Source: an uncultured Rikenella sp. (GTDB lineage: Bacteria; Bacteroidota; Bacteroidia; Bacteroidales; Rikenellaceae). Taken from it: 33,962 bases of DNA. The notes under the pieces are model-generated. The model made no database searches. It had not been told where the DNA came from and worked only from the letters and a program-made list of their open reading frames with translations. Below are positions 1 to 7,879 of this stretch, in pieces (position 1 is the stretch's first letter; the number at the start of each line of letters is the position of its first letter). Made by a program: the position numbers and the translations under genes. The stretch spans positions 1-33,962 of the forward strand of contig CAJTNK010000010.1 of the NCBI GenBank assembly GCA_910577885.1, in the 5' to 3' direction.

Positions 1-215
1 GCGCGCGGGTGCCGCTCGGCACTCGAAAGCTGGAGTTGGCTCGGCAACAGGAGGGGATTGCCCTGCGCGGGCGGCGGCCTACTAAGGCTGAGATAACCCC
101 AGCAAAACACCCAACGGGTGCGCCGGACGGGCGGTGCCTCCTGGCACTCGGTATGGGCCTGACGGGCGAAATTTTGGCCGAAAAAACCAATTCGCGCGCC
201 GGCGGCGAAGGGACG
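1..215 (-). repeat. Family A GC-rich intergenic repeat, inverted copy upstream of ung
   Basis: Non-coding. Positions 66-168 are close to the reverse complement of 1035-1134 on the other side of ung: both carry the pieces CCTACTAAGG, CAAAACACCCAACGGGTGCG and GGTATGGGCC. The first 25 bases hold a GTGCCGCTCGGCAC hairpin followed by TCGAAAGCT, which recurs at about 33710-33732. Short open frames here are not credible genes: they run through the repeat and resemble no protein. The copy starts at the window edge and may be incomplete. Confidence 0.7.
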
Positions 216-275
216 AATAGGGCAATGACAGAATGAACAGAAACAAGAATTACGAAGTATAAATCCAGAATGCAG

Positions 276-941
276 ATGGCAAACGTTAAAATCGAGCCTT
301 CGTGGCACGAACTATTGGCCGACGAGTTTGAAAAACCTTATTTCGAGCAACTGACGGCGTTCGTGCGCGAACAATACATGACCCACGTGGTTTATCCGCC
401 GGCGGGGGATATTTTCCGGGCTTTCAACTGCTGTCCGGCCGACCGGTTGAAGGTCGTTATCATCGGACAGGACCCGTACCACAACGAGGGACAGGCCAAT
501 GGACTCTGTTTTTCGGTGGCTCCCGGGACGCAGTTTCCGCCGTCGTTGCAAAACATCTTCAAGGAGGTGTGCGACGATACGGGTGCGCCGATGCCGACCA
601 CCGGCGAGTTGGACCGCTGGGCGGAGCAAGGGGTCTTGATGCTCAATGCGGTCTTGACGGTGCAGGCACATACGCCTACTTCGCATGCGGGACGAGGCTG
701 GGAGGAGTTTACGGACGCAGTCGTCCGGACCATCGCTCAGCGGAAATCCCATGTGGTTTATATGCTCTGGGGATCGTACGCACAACGCAAGGCGGCGGTG
801 GTCGACCCTTCCGAAAACTGTATCCTCACGGCTCCCCATCCGTCGCCGTTGTCGGCGTTCCGGGGCTTTTTCGGTTGTCGCCACTTTAGCCGTGCCAACG
901 AATACCTCGTTGCAACGGGGCAGGCGCCGATCGTGTGGTAG
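276..941 (+). CDS. ung: Uracil-DNA glycosylase, family 1
   Basis: Removes uracil from DNA in the first step of base-excision repair, in the cytoplasm. The 221-aa protein has the family 1 signatures: the water-activating loop GQDPYH at residues 64-69 (Asp66 catalytic), a uracil-recognition segment LMLNAVLTV at about 121-129, LWGSYAQ at about 164-170, and the minor-groove loop HPSPLSAFRG starting at His188. Length matches the family (about 220 aa). Two in-frame ATGs lie at 270 and 276; I prefer 276 because the protein then begins MANVKIEPSW, the usual N-terminus in Bacteroidetes homologues, but 270 is possible. It stands alone, flanked by inverted copies of a GC-rich repeat. No clear TAnnTTTG promoter was found upstream, and only a weak T-run (944-951) follows the stop. 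Confidence 0.96.
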   Translation: MANVKIEPSWHELLADEFEKPYFEQLTAFVREQYMTHVVYPPAGDIFRAFNCCPADRLKVVIIGQDPYHNEGQANGLCFSVAPGTQFPPSLQNIFKEVCDDTGAPMPTTGELDRWAEQGVLMLNAVLTVQAHTPTSHAGRGWEEFTDAVVRTIAQRKSHVVYMLWGSYAQRKAAVVDPSENCILTAPHPSPLSAFRGFFGCRHFSRANEYLVATGQAPIVW

Positions 942-999
942 TTTTTTTTGAGGTTCGGGGGATTTTGTCGAGAGGGTGGGTTTTTGTGCCTTGGTAGGC

Positions 1000-1245
1000 G
1001 GCCCGCGCGCGGCCAGAGCTGGCTTTTCTCTTCCGGATGGCCCATACCGGGTGCCGGGAGGCACCGCCCGCCCGGCGCACCCGTTGGGTGTTTTGCCGGG
1101 GTTTTCTTGGCCTTAGTAGGCAGCCTGTGCGGCTTGAGCGCAGTTCCCGCTCGTCGGGATAGCTCGACCCGCGCGCCCCGCCTTTAAGAGCGATTCAACT
1201 ATTTCGCACTTGGCGAAATAGAATGAATCGCCAAGGCGCGCGGAC
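1000..1245 (+). repeat. Family A composite repeat, copy A1
   Basis: First of three tandem composite units between ung and the str operon. It contains the module at 1034-1065 (CGGATGGCCCATACC, then the hairpin GTGCC-GGGA-GGCAC), a middle block with GGCCTTAGTAGGCAGCC, and the long hairpin at 1169-1243. The block 1035-1134 is the inverted partner of 66-168. No gene is present. Confidence 0.75.
1169..1243 (+). repeat. Family A long hairpin P1 (variable inner stem)
   Basis: Outer stem CCGCGCGCC (1169-1177) pairs perfectly with GGCGCGCGG (1235-1243). Between them lies a conserved CCGCCTTTAA-type spacer and an inner AT-richer stem: 1190-1207 against 1213-1231 (GCGATTCA...TATTTCGC with GCGAAATA...TGAATCGC), loop ACTTG. 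The inner stem has one internal mismatch/bulge. It is nearly identical to P6 at 29855-29928. Confidence 0.85.
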
Positions 1246-1470
1246 AAAGAATGTTTTCTCGCCCGAATGGCCCATACCGCGTGCCGGGAGGCACCGCCCC
1301 CGCGGCGTAAGCGGAGCCCGCCCGGCTTGAGGGCAGTTGAACCCGGTTCCCCTCAAACCCGATTCGGAGTGTCCGGGAGACACCCGCGCGCCGTGCCTAA
1401 AGAGCGATTCATTCTATTTCGGCCAGCCGAAATAGAATGAATCGCAGGCGCGCGGCCCAGACACGGTTTC
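1246..1470 (+). repeat. Family A composite repeat, copy A2
   Basis: Second tandem unit. The module CGAATGGCCCATACC plus the GTGCC-GGGA-GGCAC hairpin is at 1264-1295. It is followed by a GGCGTAAGCGG block, CAGTTGAACCCGGTTCCCCT, a small hairpin GTGTC-CGGGA-GACAC (about 1368-1382), and the long hairpin P2. The small hairpin is GTGCC/GGCAC in copy A3, so both arms changed together. Confidence 0.75.
1384..1455 (+). repeat. Family A long hairpin P2, perfect 20-bp inner stem
   Basis: Outer stem CCGCGCGCC (1384-1392) with GGCGCGCGG (1447-1455). The inner stem GCGATTCATTCTATTTCGGC (1404-1423) pairs without mismatch with 1426-1445, leaving a 2-nt loop (CA). It shares its inner stem core with P1 and P6 but ends in GGC/GCC instead of GC/GC. 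Confidence 0.9.
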
Positions 1471-1675
1471 CCTCAAACCCAACAAAACGCCCGAATGGGC
1501 GCGCCCCCGCGGCGTAAGCGGGGCCTGCGCGGCCCGAGCGCAGTTGAACCCGGGTTCCCCTCATACCCGATTCGGAGTGCCCAGAGGCACCCGCGCGCGA
1601 CGCCTAAAGAGGAAATCATTCCCGATAAACTTTCGTTTATCGGGAATGATTTCCAGGCGCGCGGCACAGAGCATG
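1471..1675 (+). repeat. Family A composite repeat, copy A3
   Basis: Third tandem unit: CGCCCGAATGGGCGCG at about 1490, GGCGTAAGCGGGGCC, CAGTTGAACCCGGGTTCCCC, then TACCCGATTCGGAGTGCCC ending in a GTGCC-CAGA-GGCAC hairpin (about 1577-1590), then long hairpin P3. Strongly similar to A2 over about 150 bp, except that the inner stem sequence is entirely different. Confidence 0.75.
1591..1664 (+). repeat. Family A long hairpin P3, unrelated perfect inner stem
   Basis: Outer arms CCGCGCGC (1591-1598) and GGCGCGCGG (1656-1664). The inner stem GGAAATCATTCCCGATAAAC (1611-1630) pairs perfectly over 20 bp with 1635-1654, loop TTTC. The inner sequence shares nothing obvious with P1/P2, yet the flanks (GCGACGCCTAAAGA on the left, CAGGCGCGCGG on the right) are conserved. 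Confidence 0.9.
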
Positions 1676-2129
1676 TTGCCAAGCTCGAAACCGCTGCCCC
1701 AAAGGGGCAGGCGAGCCGCCGCCGCCATCCCGAGCGGCGCGAAGTGCCTCCGGGCACTCCGAATTGGGTTTGAGAGTAGGCATTGCCCCCGGCCCCGGGC
1801 CTCTGCGCGTATGAATATGGGACGTTGTGGTACGTCGGCCACTACGGGTGCAGTTGGTCTTCGACGGTGTCCGGCTCCAGTGTCCGCTGCTTGGACTTCC
1901 GCCCCACCTGGCTCAGGCCGCAGAATAGCAGCCGCCGTGCGTACGGTTTTCAGTTGCGTTGCCTCCAGGAATAGGGAGAGCCTCGTTCGGGTATTCTGTT
2001 GGGTCTGAGGAGTCGGAAGACTCGCCGTCGCGAAATCCTGCGACCGCCCCGCGTCCCCAGCTCCGGCCAAAATCGCAACCCCCAAACGCCCCTCGCCGAA
2101 AAAAACATCCCAAGACCACCGCAAAAAGT
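1676..2129. other. Intergenic region without a recognised gene
   Basis: GC-rich to about 2100. It holds a fragmentary family A-like stretch (GTGCC-TCCG-GGCAC hairpin at about 1746-1759) and otherwise unique sequence. Open frames overlap on both strands and look like noise. No tRNA-like cloverleaf was found by eye. It ends in the A-rich promoter region of rpsL. Confidence 0.5.
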
Positions 2130-2160
2130 ATTGAAAATCAAAAAACAGTGCGTATCTTTG
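2130..2160 (+). promoter_or_regulatory. Bacteroidetes-type promoter of the str operon
   Basis: TTG at 2131-2133, a 19-nt spacer, then TATCTTTG at 2153-2160, an exact TAnnTTTG -7 box with the expected spacing. Transcription should start near 2166, giving a leader of about 30 nt before rpsL. The preceding bases are A-rich, in contrast to the GC-rich repeats upstream. Confidence 0.85.
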
Positions 2161-2196
2161 CGGACCGATTTTGTGTAATTCAAACAAAAACAAACC

Positions 2197-2586
2197 ATGC
2201 CAACTATCCAACAGTTAGTACGTAAAGGAAGGACCGACGTGGCGTACAAGAGCAAGGCTCCGGCTTTGGAAGCTTGTCCGCAGCGGCGGGGCGTATGTGT
2301 GCGCGTGTACACCACTACGCCGAAGAAACCGAACTCGGCCATGCGTAAAGTGGCCCGTGTGCGGTTGACCAACGGGAAAGAAGTCAATGCCTATATTCCG
2401 GGCGAAGGACACAACCTGCAGGAGCACTCGATTGTGCTGGTGCGCGGGGGGCGTGTCAAAGACCTGCCGGGGGTGCGTTATCACCTCGTGCGCGGGACGC
2501 TCGATGCGGCGGGTGTTGACGGGCGGAACCAACGCCGGTCGAAATACGGCACCAAACGGCCGAAGGCTGGGGCGGCGAAGAAGTAA
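2197..2586 (+). CDS. rpsL: 30S ribosomal protein S12
   Basis: Decoding-centre protein of the small subunit. The 129-aa product begins MPTIQQLVRKGR and carries the S12 hallmarks TTTPKKPNSAMRK (about residues 39-51), EGHNLQEHS, GGRVKDLPGVRYH and a C-terminal RSKYGTKRPKA. The two lysines altered in streptomycin-resistant mutants of other bacteria (in PKKPNS and RVKDLP) are both unmodified. It is the first gene of the str operon, about 30 nt downstream of a strong promoter. The 136-nt spacer to rpsG is long for this operon. Confidence 0.98.
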   Translation: MPTIQQLVRKGRTDVAYKSKAPALEACPQRRGVCVRVYTTTPKKPNSAMRKVARVRLTNGKEVNAYIPGEGHNLQEHSIVLVRGGRVKDLPGVRYHLVRGTLDAAGVDGRNQRRSKYGTKRPKAGAAKK

Positions 2587-2722
2587 TACGCTCTTCGGCG
2601 ACTCACGTCTGTAGGACTTAACCACACAAGACACTTTCAAAAAAACATTCAACAGCCGCCGTGCTCGTTCGCAGGTCGCTCTCGGCTGACCCGACGCGCC
2701 GCGCGGCGAAACAAAAAACAAA

Positions 2723-3199
2723 ATGAGAAAAGCGAAGCCTAAAAAGCGAATTCTACTTCCTGACCCCAAGTTCGGCGACGTGCTGGTGACCCGGTTCGTC
2801 AATAGCTTGATGTTAGACGGTAAGAAGAGTATTGCGTACGGTATTTTCTATGACGCCATAGATATCGTAGGCGAGAAGATGAAGGACACGGAAAAGGCTC
2901 CTTTGGAAATTTGGAAAAAAGCGCTTGAAAACATTACCCCGCAGGTCGAAGTCAAATCGCGGCGCGTCGGCGGGGCTACCTTCCAGGTACCTATGGAAGT
3001 GCGTCCGGAGCGTAAAATTTCTTTGAGCATTCGGTATCTCCTCCAATTCTCGAGAAAACGTGCCGGTCGTTCGATGGCAGAAAAACTCGCTGCCGAGATT
3101 ATGGCGGCTTATAATGAAGAAGGCGGTGCGTTCAAACGCAAGGAAGAAATGCACCGGATGGCCGAAGCCAATAAAGCTTTCGCTCACTTCAGATTCTAA
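2723..3199 (+). CDS. rpsG: 30S ribosomal protein S7
   Basis: Primary binder that organises the 3' major domain (head) of 16S rRNA. The 158-aa protein begins MRKAKPKKR and contains the conserved blocks VEVKSRRVGGATFQVP and a C-terminal EEMHRMAEANKAFAHFRF. Length is normal. It follows rpsL after 136 nt and precedes fusA by 32 nt, so it is co-transcribed. In enterobacteria the rpsL-rpsG spacer is where S7 represses its own operon; whether the spacer here works that way cannot be told by eye. Confidence 0.98.
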   Translation: MRKAKPKKRILLPDPKFGDVLVTRFVNSLMLDGKKSIAYGIFYDAIDIVGEKMKDTEKAPLEIWKKALENITPQVEVKSRRVGGATFQVPMEVRPERKISLSIRYLLQFSRKRAGRSMAEKLAAEIMAAYNEEGGAFKRKEEMHRMAEANKAFAHFRF

Positions 3200-3231
3200 C
3201 CGGTTTTTATACAGGGACACACTAACGTATT

Positions 3232-5349
3232 ATGGCAAGAGACCTTAAATACACCAGAAACATCGGGATCATGGCCCACATCGACGCGGGCAAGACCACC
3301 ACTTCGGAACGTATCCTGTTCTACACCGGGAAAACACACAAAATCGGGGAAGTTCACGAGGGGGGGGCGACCATGGACTGGATGGTGCAGGAACAGGAGC
3401 GCGGGATTACCATTACGTCGGCCGCTACGACCGCTTTCTGGAACTACAAAGACAACACCTATCAGATCAACATTATCGACACCCCGGGCCACGTCGACTT
3501 CACCGTCGAAGTGGAACGCTCGCTGCGGGTGCTGGACGGAGCGGTGGCTACGTTCTGCGCGGTGGGGGGCGTTGAGCCGCAGTCCGAAACCGTGTGGCGG
3601 CAGGCGGACAAATATAATGTGCCCAGGATCGGATATGTTAATAAAATGGACCGGACCGGGGCCGATTTTGCCGGGGTTTGCGCGCAGGTGCACGAACGGC
3701 TCGGGGCCAATGCCGTGCCGGTGGTGCTGCCGATCGGATCGGAAGATAAATTCACCGGGGTGATCGACTTGGTGTATAACCGCGCTTATGTCTATTTCGA
3801 TGACAAGACCGTGCGGGATAACTACCACATCGAAGAGATTCCCGAAAACATGAAGGCCGAGGCTGAGGCGGCGAGGGCTAAACTCATCGAAGAGGTCGCT
3901 GCGTCGGACGATGCCTTGATGGAGAAATTCTTCGAAGATCCGGAGGCTATTACGCCGGACGAAATTATTGTGGCGCTGCGGAAGGCGACCATTAATATGT
4001 CGGTGGTGCCGATGCTCTGCGGATCGTCGTTCAAGAACAAAGGGGTGCAGCTGTTGCTCGACTCGATTGTCGCTTACCTGCCGTCGCCGCTCGATGTGGA
4101 GGCGATCGTAGGGACCGACCCGCGGAACGGGGAAGAGACCGAACGCCATCCGAAGGAGTCGGATCCGTTCTGCGCTTTGGCGTTTAAGATCGCTACCGAC
4201 CCGTTTGTGGGGCGGTTGGGATTCATTCGCGTCTACTCGGGGAAATTGGATGCCGGGTCGTATACCTTCAACTCCCGCTCGGGGAAGAAGGAGCGTATCA
4301 GCCGGATTTACCAGATGCATGCTAACAAGCAGAACCCGATCGAATTTGTCGGGGCGGGGGATATCGCTGCGGCGGTAGGGTTTAAGGACGTGCGGACGGG
4401 GGATACCTTGTGCGACGAAAACAACCCGATCGTCCTCGAATCGATGACCTTCCCGGAACCGGTGATCGGGCTCGCTATCGAGCCGAAGACCCAGAAGGAC
4501 TTGGATAAGCTCGGGGTTGGTTTGGGGAAACTGGCTGAAGAAGACCCGACCTTTACGGTCAAGACGGACGAAGACTCCGGGCAGACCGTTATTTCCGGGA
4601 TGGGTGAGCTGCACTTGGAAATCATCGTCGACCGCTTGAAACGCGAATTCGGGGTCGAAATCAACCAAGGGGCTCCGCAGGTGAACTACAAGGAGGCTCT
4701 GACCGGGACGTTCGAACACCGCGAAGTGTTCAAGAAACAGACCGGGGGGCGTGGTAAGTTTGCCGATATTATTTTCGAAATCGGACCGGCCTCTTCCAAA
4801 GAGGTGACCGGCTTGGAATTCGAAGACGTGGTCAAAGGGGGGAACATTCCGAAGGAATTCATCCCGGCCGTACAGAAAGGGTTCGCTACGGCGATGGCCA
4901 ATGGGGCGTTGGCCGGCTATCCGATCGACGCCATGAAGGTTACCTTGAAGGACGGTTCGTTCCACCCGGTCGACTCGGATGCGCTGAGCTTCGAAATTTG
5001 TGCCCGTAATGGGTTCCGGCATGCTGCTGTCAAGGCCAGCCCGGTCATTATGGAACCGATCATGGCCGTTGAAGTCGTTACCCCGGAAGAAAACATGGGG
5101 GACATCATCGGTGACTTGAACAAACGGCGCGGACAGATCTCAGGGATGGAATCGAAGGGGAATGCCCGGGTGGTCAAGGCGAAGGTGCCGTTGGCCGAAA
5201 TGTTCGGCTATGTGACCGTGCTGCGGACCATCTCTTCGGGACGGGCGACCAGCTCGATGGAGTTCTCGCACTTCGAAGCCGTGCCGAACAACGTCTCCAA
5301 GGAGATCATCGAAAAAGCAAGTGGTAAATTCAAAAACGAAGACGAATAA
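3232..5349 (+). CDS. fusA: Translation elongation factor G
   Basis: GTPase that drives ribosomal translocation. The 705-aa protein shows the G motifs in order: AHIDAGKTT (G1, about residues 15-23), RGITI (G2), DTPGHVDFT (G3) and NKMD (G4), followed by domains II-V ending in the expected IEKASGKFKNEDE region. Length is typical. The stop codon overlaps the rpsJ start by one base (TAATGA at 5347-5352). The gene strongly favours GGG glycine codons, giving a run of eight G at 3360-3367. A long open frame on the opposite strand is only a shadow. Some Bacteroidetes carry a second EF-G gene elsewhere; this copy, in the str operon, is the canonical one. Confidence 0.98.
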   Translation: MARDLKYTRNIGIMAHIDAGKTTTSERILFYTGKTHKIGEVHEGGATMDWMVQEQERGITITSAATTAFWNYKDNTYQINIIDTPGHVDFTVEVERSLRVLDGAVATFCAVGGVEPQSETVWRQADKYNVPRIGYVNKMDRTGADFAGVCAQVHERLGANAVPVVLPIGSEDKFTGVIDLVYNRAYVYFDDKTVRDNYHIEEIPENMKAEAEAARAKLIEEVAASDDALMEKFFEDPEAITPDEIIVALRKATINMSVVPMLCGSSFKNKGVQLLLDSIVAYLPSPLDVEAIVGTDPRNGEETERHPKESDPFCALAFKIATDPFVGRLGFIRVYSGKLDAGSYTFNSRSGKKERISRIYQMHANKQNPIEFVGAGDIAAAVGFKDVRTGDTLCDENNPIVLESMTFPEPVIGLAIEPKTQKDLDKLGVGLGKLAEEDPTFTVKTDEDSGQTVISGMGELHLEIIVDRLKREFGVEINQGAPQVNYKEALTGTFEHREVFKKQTGGRGKFADIIFEIGPASSKEVTGLEFEDVVKGGNIPKEFIPAVQKGFATAMANGALAGYPIDAMKVTLKDGSFHPVDSDALSFEICARNGFRHAAVKASPVIMEPIMAVEVVTPEENMGDIIGDLNKRRGQISGMESKGNARVVKAKVPLAEMFGYVTVLRTISSGRATSSMEFSHFEAVPNNVSKEIIEKASGKFKNEDE

Positions 5350-5654
5350 TGAGCCAGAAAATCAGAATAAAACTCAAATCGTACGATCATAATCTGGTGG
5401 ACAAGTCTGCCGAAAAGATCGTCAAGACCGTGAAGTCTACGGGTGCGGTGGTTAGCGGGCCGATTCCGCTGCCTACCAACAAGAAGATCTTCACCATCAA
5501 CCGGTCGACGTTCGTCAATAAAAAGTCGCGCGAACAGTTCCAGCTCTCTACTTTCAAACGGATTCTGGACATCTACAGCTCGACTTCCAAGACCATTGAC
5601 GCGCTTATGAAGCTCGAACTGCCCAGTGGGGTAGAGGTCGAAATCAAGGTCTGA
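5349..5654 (+). CDS. rpsJ: 30S ribosomal protein S10
   Basis: Small-subunit head protein, also a partner of NusB in antitermination in other bacteria. The 101-aa product has the S10 pattern: IRIKLKSYDHNLVDKSAEKIV at the N-terminus, SGPIPLPT in the middle and an LELPSGVEVEIKV end. It starts on the last base of the fusA stop, so it is translationally coupled. In Bacteroidetes rpsJ normally continues into rplC and the rest of the S10 operon; here a hairpin and a polysaccharide operon follow instead. Confidence 0.98.
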   Translation: MSQKIRIKLKSYDHNLVDKSAEKIVKTVKSTGAVVSGPIPLPTNKKIFTINRSTFVNKKSREQFQLSTFKRILDIYSSTSKTIDALMKLELPSGVEVEIKV

Positions 5655-5707
5655 GGGGACTTTCTGTAGGTAAGTTAAGCGCGATAATTTTTCGTCTTAC
5701 ATGTTGC

Positions 5708-5750
5708 AGAGAGGTCTCTGTGCTCTTTTTGAGAGCGCAGGGACCTCTCT
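5708..5750 (+). terminator. Hairpin terminator of the str operon
   Basis: AGAGAGGTC (5708-5716) pairs with GACCTCTCT (5742-5750), extended inward by CTG..GC/GC..CAG with small internal mismatches and a T-rich apical loop. It lies 54 nt after the rpsJ stop. There is no long T-run after the stem, so termination is inferred from position and stability. Confidence 0.65.
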
Positions 5751-5992
5751 TACTTAACTCACATTAATAAATTTAATGACATTGACGGAGTCGCAAACCA
5801 TGTGGTTACGGTTTGACAGGAATAAGAGAAGGAACTTGAGGTCGAGGCAGTTGTTTAGGAGCCATGATGCGATAGGTAAAATGGTGAGATAAAATCGATT
5901 GATGCAGGATGAGGCTTTGAAGGGCTACTCTTCTGTTTGCTATGGGTTGTTCGGTTTCTCGTGTAGAAAAAAGAGCAGGGGATGGAAAATGT
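5751..5992. other. AT-rich gap before the polysaccharide operon
   Basis: No gene recognised. One short inverted repeat, CAAACC/GGTTTG at about 5794-5815, is present. I looked for an ops/JUMPstart-like element, inverted repeats that could flank an invertible promoter, and a UpxY-type antiterminator gene, and saw none. Confidence 0.5.
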
Positions 5993-6023
5993 TGTGATAA
6001 ATGATAACAAAGGAGTACCTTTG
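5993..6023 (+). promoter_or_regulatory. Promoter of the polysaccharide operon
   Basis: The -7 box TACCTTTG at 6016-6023 matches TAnnTTTG exactly. A -33-like TGTG lies at 5993-5996 with a 19-nt spacer (or TTG at 5992-5994 with 21 nt). Transcription would start near 6030, only about 15 nt before the rfbF ATG, so the long upstream gap is not a leader. Confidence 0.7.
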
Positions 6024-6044
6024 TAGAAATTTATAGATTGCTTC

Positions 6045-6818
6045 ATGAAAGCTGTGATTCTTGCAGGTGGTTTTGGAACACGTTTGTCCGAAGCCACTAA
6101 TCTCATACCCAAACCTATGGTCGAGATCGGCGGTAAGCCGATCTTGTGGCATATCATGAAAACTTATTCGGCGCATGGGATCAACGATTTTGTGATCTGC
6201 TGTGGGTATAAGGCTTATGTCATCAAAGAGTATTTCGCCAATTATTTCCGACATAATAGCGATATCACGGTCGATCTTTCGGATGGGAAGATTATCGTAC
6301 ACCACACTCCGGATGAGAAATGGCGCGTGACCTGTATTGATACGGGACTCAATACCATGACCGGTGGGCGGGTTAAGCGGATTCAAGAATACATTGGAAA
6401 CGAAACGTTTTTGTTGACTTATGGGGATGGGGTGGCTGATCTCGATATTCGGGATACGATCCTTAAACATCAGGCGAGTGGGAAGGCGATTAGTGTAACT
6501 GTATATCAGCCCAGTGGGAAATTCGGAGCACTGGACATTGCGGAGAATGGAACCGTAAGATCGTTTCAGGAGAAACCGGCAGGCGATGGAGCATGGATCA
6601 ATGCGGGGTACTTTGTCTGCGAACCGGAAGTTTTCGATTACATTCAACACGGAGATGCTACTGTCTTCGAACGCGATCCGCTGGAAAATCTGGCCCGGGA
6701 CGGGAAAATGATCTCTTATAAACACCGGGGATTTTGGAAACCCATGGATACGCTACGGGACAATATTGAGCTAAACCAGATGTGGGATGGAGGTAATGCA
6801 CCGTGGAAAGTATGGTAG
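6045..6818 (+). CDS. rfbF: Glucose-1-phosphate cytidylyltransferase
   Basis: Joins CTP and glucose 1-phosphate to give CDP-glucose, the first step of CDP-deoxysugar synthesis, in the cytoplasm. The 257-aa protein starts with the nucleotidyltransferase signature MKAVILAGGFGTRL and has the IPKPMVEIGGKPILWHIMK block (Lys23), a YGDGVADLD metal-binding region, SFQEKP, and an FWKPMDTLRDN tail typical of RfbF. Length is as expected (about 257 aa). It is the first gene of the operon, about 15 nt after the inferred transcription start, and its stop overlaps the rfbG ATG. Confidence 0.95.
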   Translation: MKAVILAGGFGTRLSEATNLIPKPMVEIGGKPILWHIMKTYSAHGINDFVICCGYKAYVIKEYFANYFRHNSDITVDLSDGKIIVHHTPDEKWRVTCIDTGLNTMTGGRVKRIQEYIGNETFLLTYGDGVADLDIRDTILKHQASGKAISVTVYQPSGKFGALDIAENGTVRSFQEKPAGDGAWINAGYFVCEPEVFDYIQHGDATVFERDPLENLARDGKMISYKHRGFWKPMDTLRDNIELNQMWDGGNAPWKVW

Positions 6819-7879
6819 ATTTTTCTATATTTAAAGACAAAACTATTCTGATTACGGGTCACACGGGCTTTAAAGGATCGTGGCTCTCTATTTGGTTGCA
6901 CTCGTTGGGCGCCAAGGTAGTGGGATATGGTTTGGATCCGTATTCGGAGCGGGATAATTTTGTTCTTTCAGAGATCGGTTCAAAGATCGAAGCCGATGTG
7001 AGGGGGGATTTGAACGAGGTGTCCAAATTACACGCGGTTTTTGAGACGTATCGACCGGAAATCGTGTTTCATTTGGCGGCACAACCGTTGGTCCGATTGT
7101 CGTATGAGTGTCCGGTCGAGACATATGCTACGAACGTGATGGGGACGATTCGGGTGATGGAAGAGGTGCGTAGATGTTCGCAGACGCGGGTGGCGGTGAT
7201 GATTACGACTGACAAATGCTATGAGAATCGGGAGCAGTTGTGGGGATATCGTGAGGATGAGGCGATGGGAGGATACGATCCGTATTCGTCGTCGAAGGGG
7301 GCGGTGGAGCTTGCCATTGCTTCGTGGCGGCGGTCATTCATGAATCCAGTGGATTATGCCAGGCATGGTAAATCCATAGCTTCGGTACGAGCGGGGAATG
7401 TGGTCGGAGGAGGGGATTGGGCGTTGGATCGGATTATTCCGGACTGTATCCGGGCGCTTGAGGCGGAGAGGCCGATTGAAATTCGTTCGCCGCAGGCGGT
7501 GCGGCCTTGGCAGCATGTATTGGAACCGTTGGGGGGATATATGACTTTGGCGGCGAAAATGTTGGAAGAGCCCACCGAGTATTGCGAAGGTTGGAACTTT
7601 GGACCGACCATGGAGTCGATCGTTCCGGTATGGGAGATTGCCTCTTTGGTACGAGATAACTATGGCCGAGGAGAATTGAAAGACGTAAGCGATCCGGGAG
7701 CGTTGCACGAAGCTAAATTGTTGGCCTTGGACATTAGCAAGGCGCGGTTCCGGTTGGGATGGACGCCGAGATGGGATATACGTACGACGATTGCTAAAAC
7801 CGTCGAATGGTATGCTCGTTATCGGACTGAGAATGTGCTTCAATTGTGTCAAGAGCAAATCAAAAGTTACGTAGGATGA
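6812..7879 (+). CDS. rfbG: CDP-glucose 4,6-dehydratase
   Basis: Converts CDP-glucose into CDP-4-keto-6-deoxyglucose using bound NAD. The 355-aa extended short-chain dehydrogenase has the Rossmann motif GHTGFKG (16-22), a TTDK segment (132-135) and the catalytic YSSSK (Tyr158, Lys162). I start it at the ATG at 6812, seven bases inside the end of rfbF; an in-frame GTG at 6803 would add three residues but is less likely. It overlaps the next gene through ATGA (7876-7879). RfbF and RfbG form a standard pair. Confidence 0.95.
   Translation: MVDFSIFKDKTILITGHTGFKGSWLSIWLHSLGAKVVGYGLDPYSERDNFVLSEIGSKIEADVRGDLNEVSKLHAVFETYRPEIVFHLAAQPLVRLSYECPVETYATNVMGTIRVMEEVRRCSQTRVAVMITTDKCYENREQLWGYREDEAMGGYDPYSSSKGAVELAIASWRRSFMNPVDYARHGKSIASVRAGNVVGGGDWALDRIIPDCIRALEAERPIEIRSPQAVRPWQHVLEPLGGYMTLAAKMLEEPTEYCEGWNFGPTMESIVPVWEIASLVRDNYGRGELKDVSDPGALHEAKLLALDISKARFRLGWTPRWDIRTTIAKTVEWYARYRTENVLQLCQEQIKSYVG

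Noticed and set aside
1190..1654. Possible CRISPR array (repeated palindromes at a spacing of about 215 bp)
   Set aside because: Units are over 200 bp with internal hairpins and no short direct repeats with unique spacers; no cas genes.
1495..2387. Overlapping open frames in the ung-rpsL gap
   Set aside because: They run through family A repeats on both strands, change composition mid-frame and have no plausible homology.
3196..5022. 608-codon open frame antisense to fusA
   Set aside because: Mirror of a highly biased coding gene; no recognisable domains; fusA on the plus strand is certain.
5751..6044. Invertible promoter or UpxY-controlled leader before the polysaccharide operon
   Set aside because: No flanking inverted repeats, no antiterminator gene, and the promoter sits only about 15 nt before rfbF.
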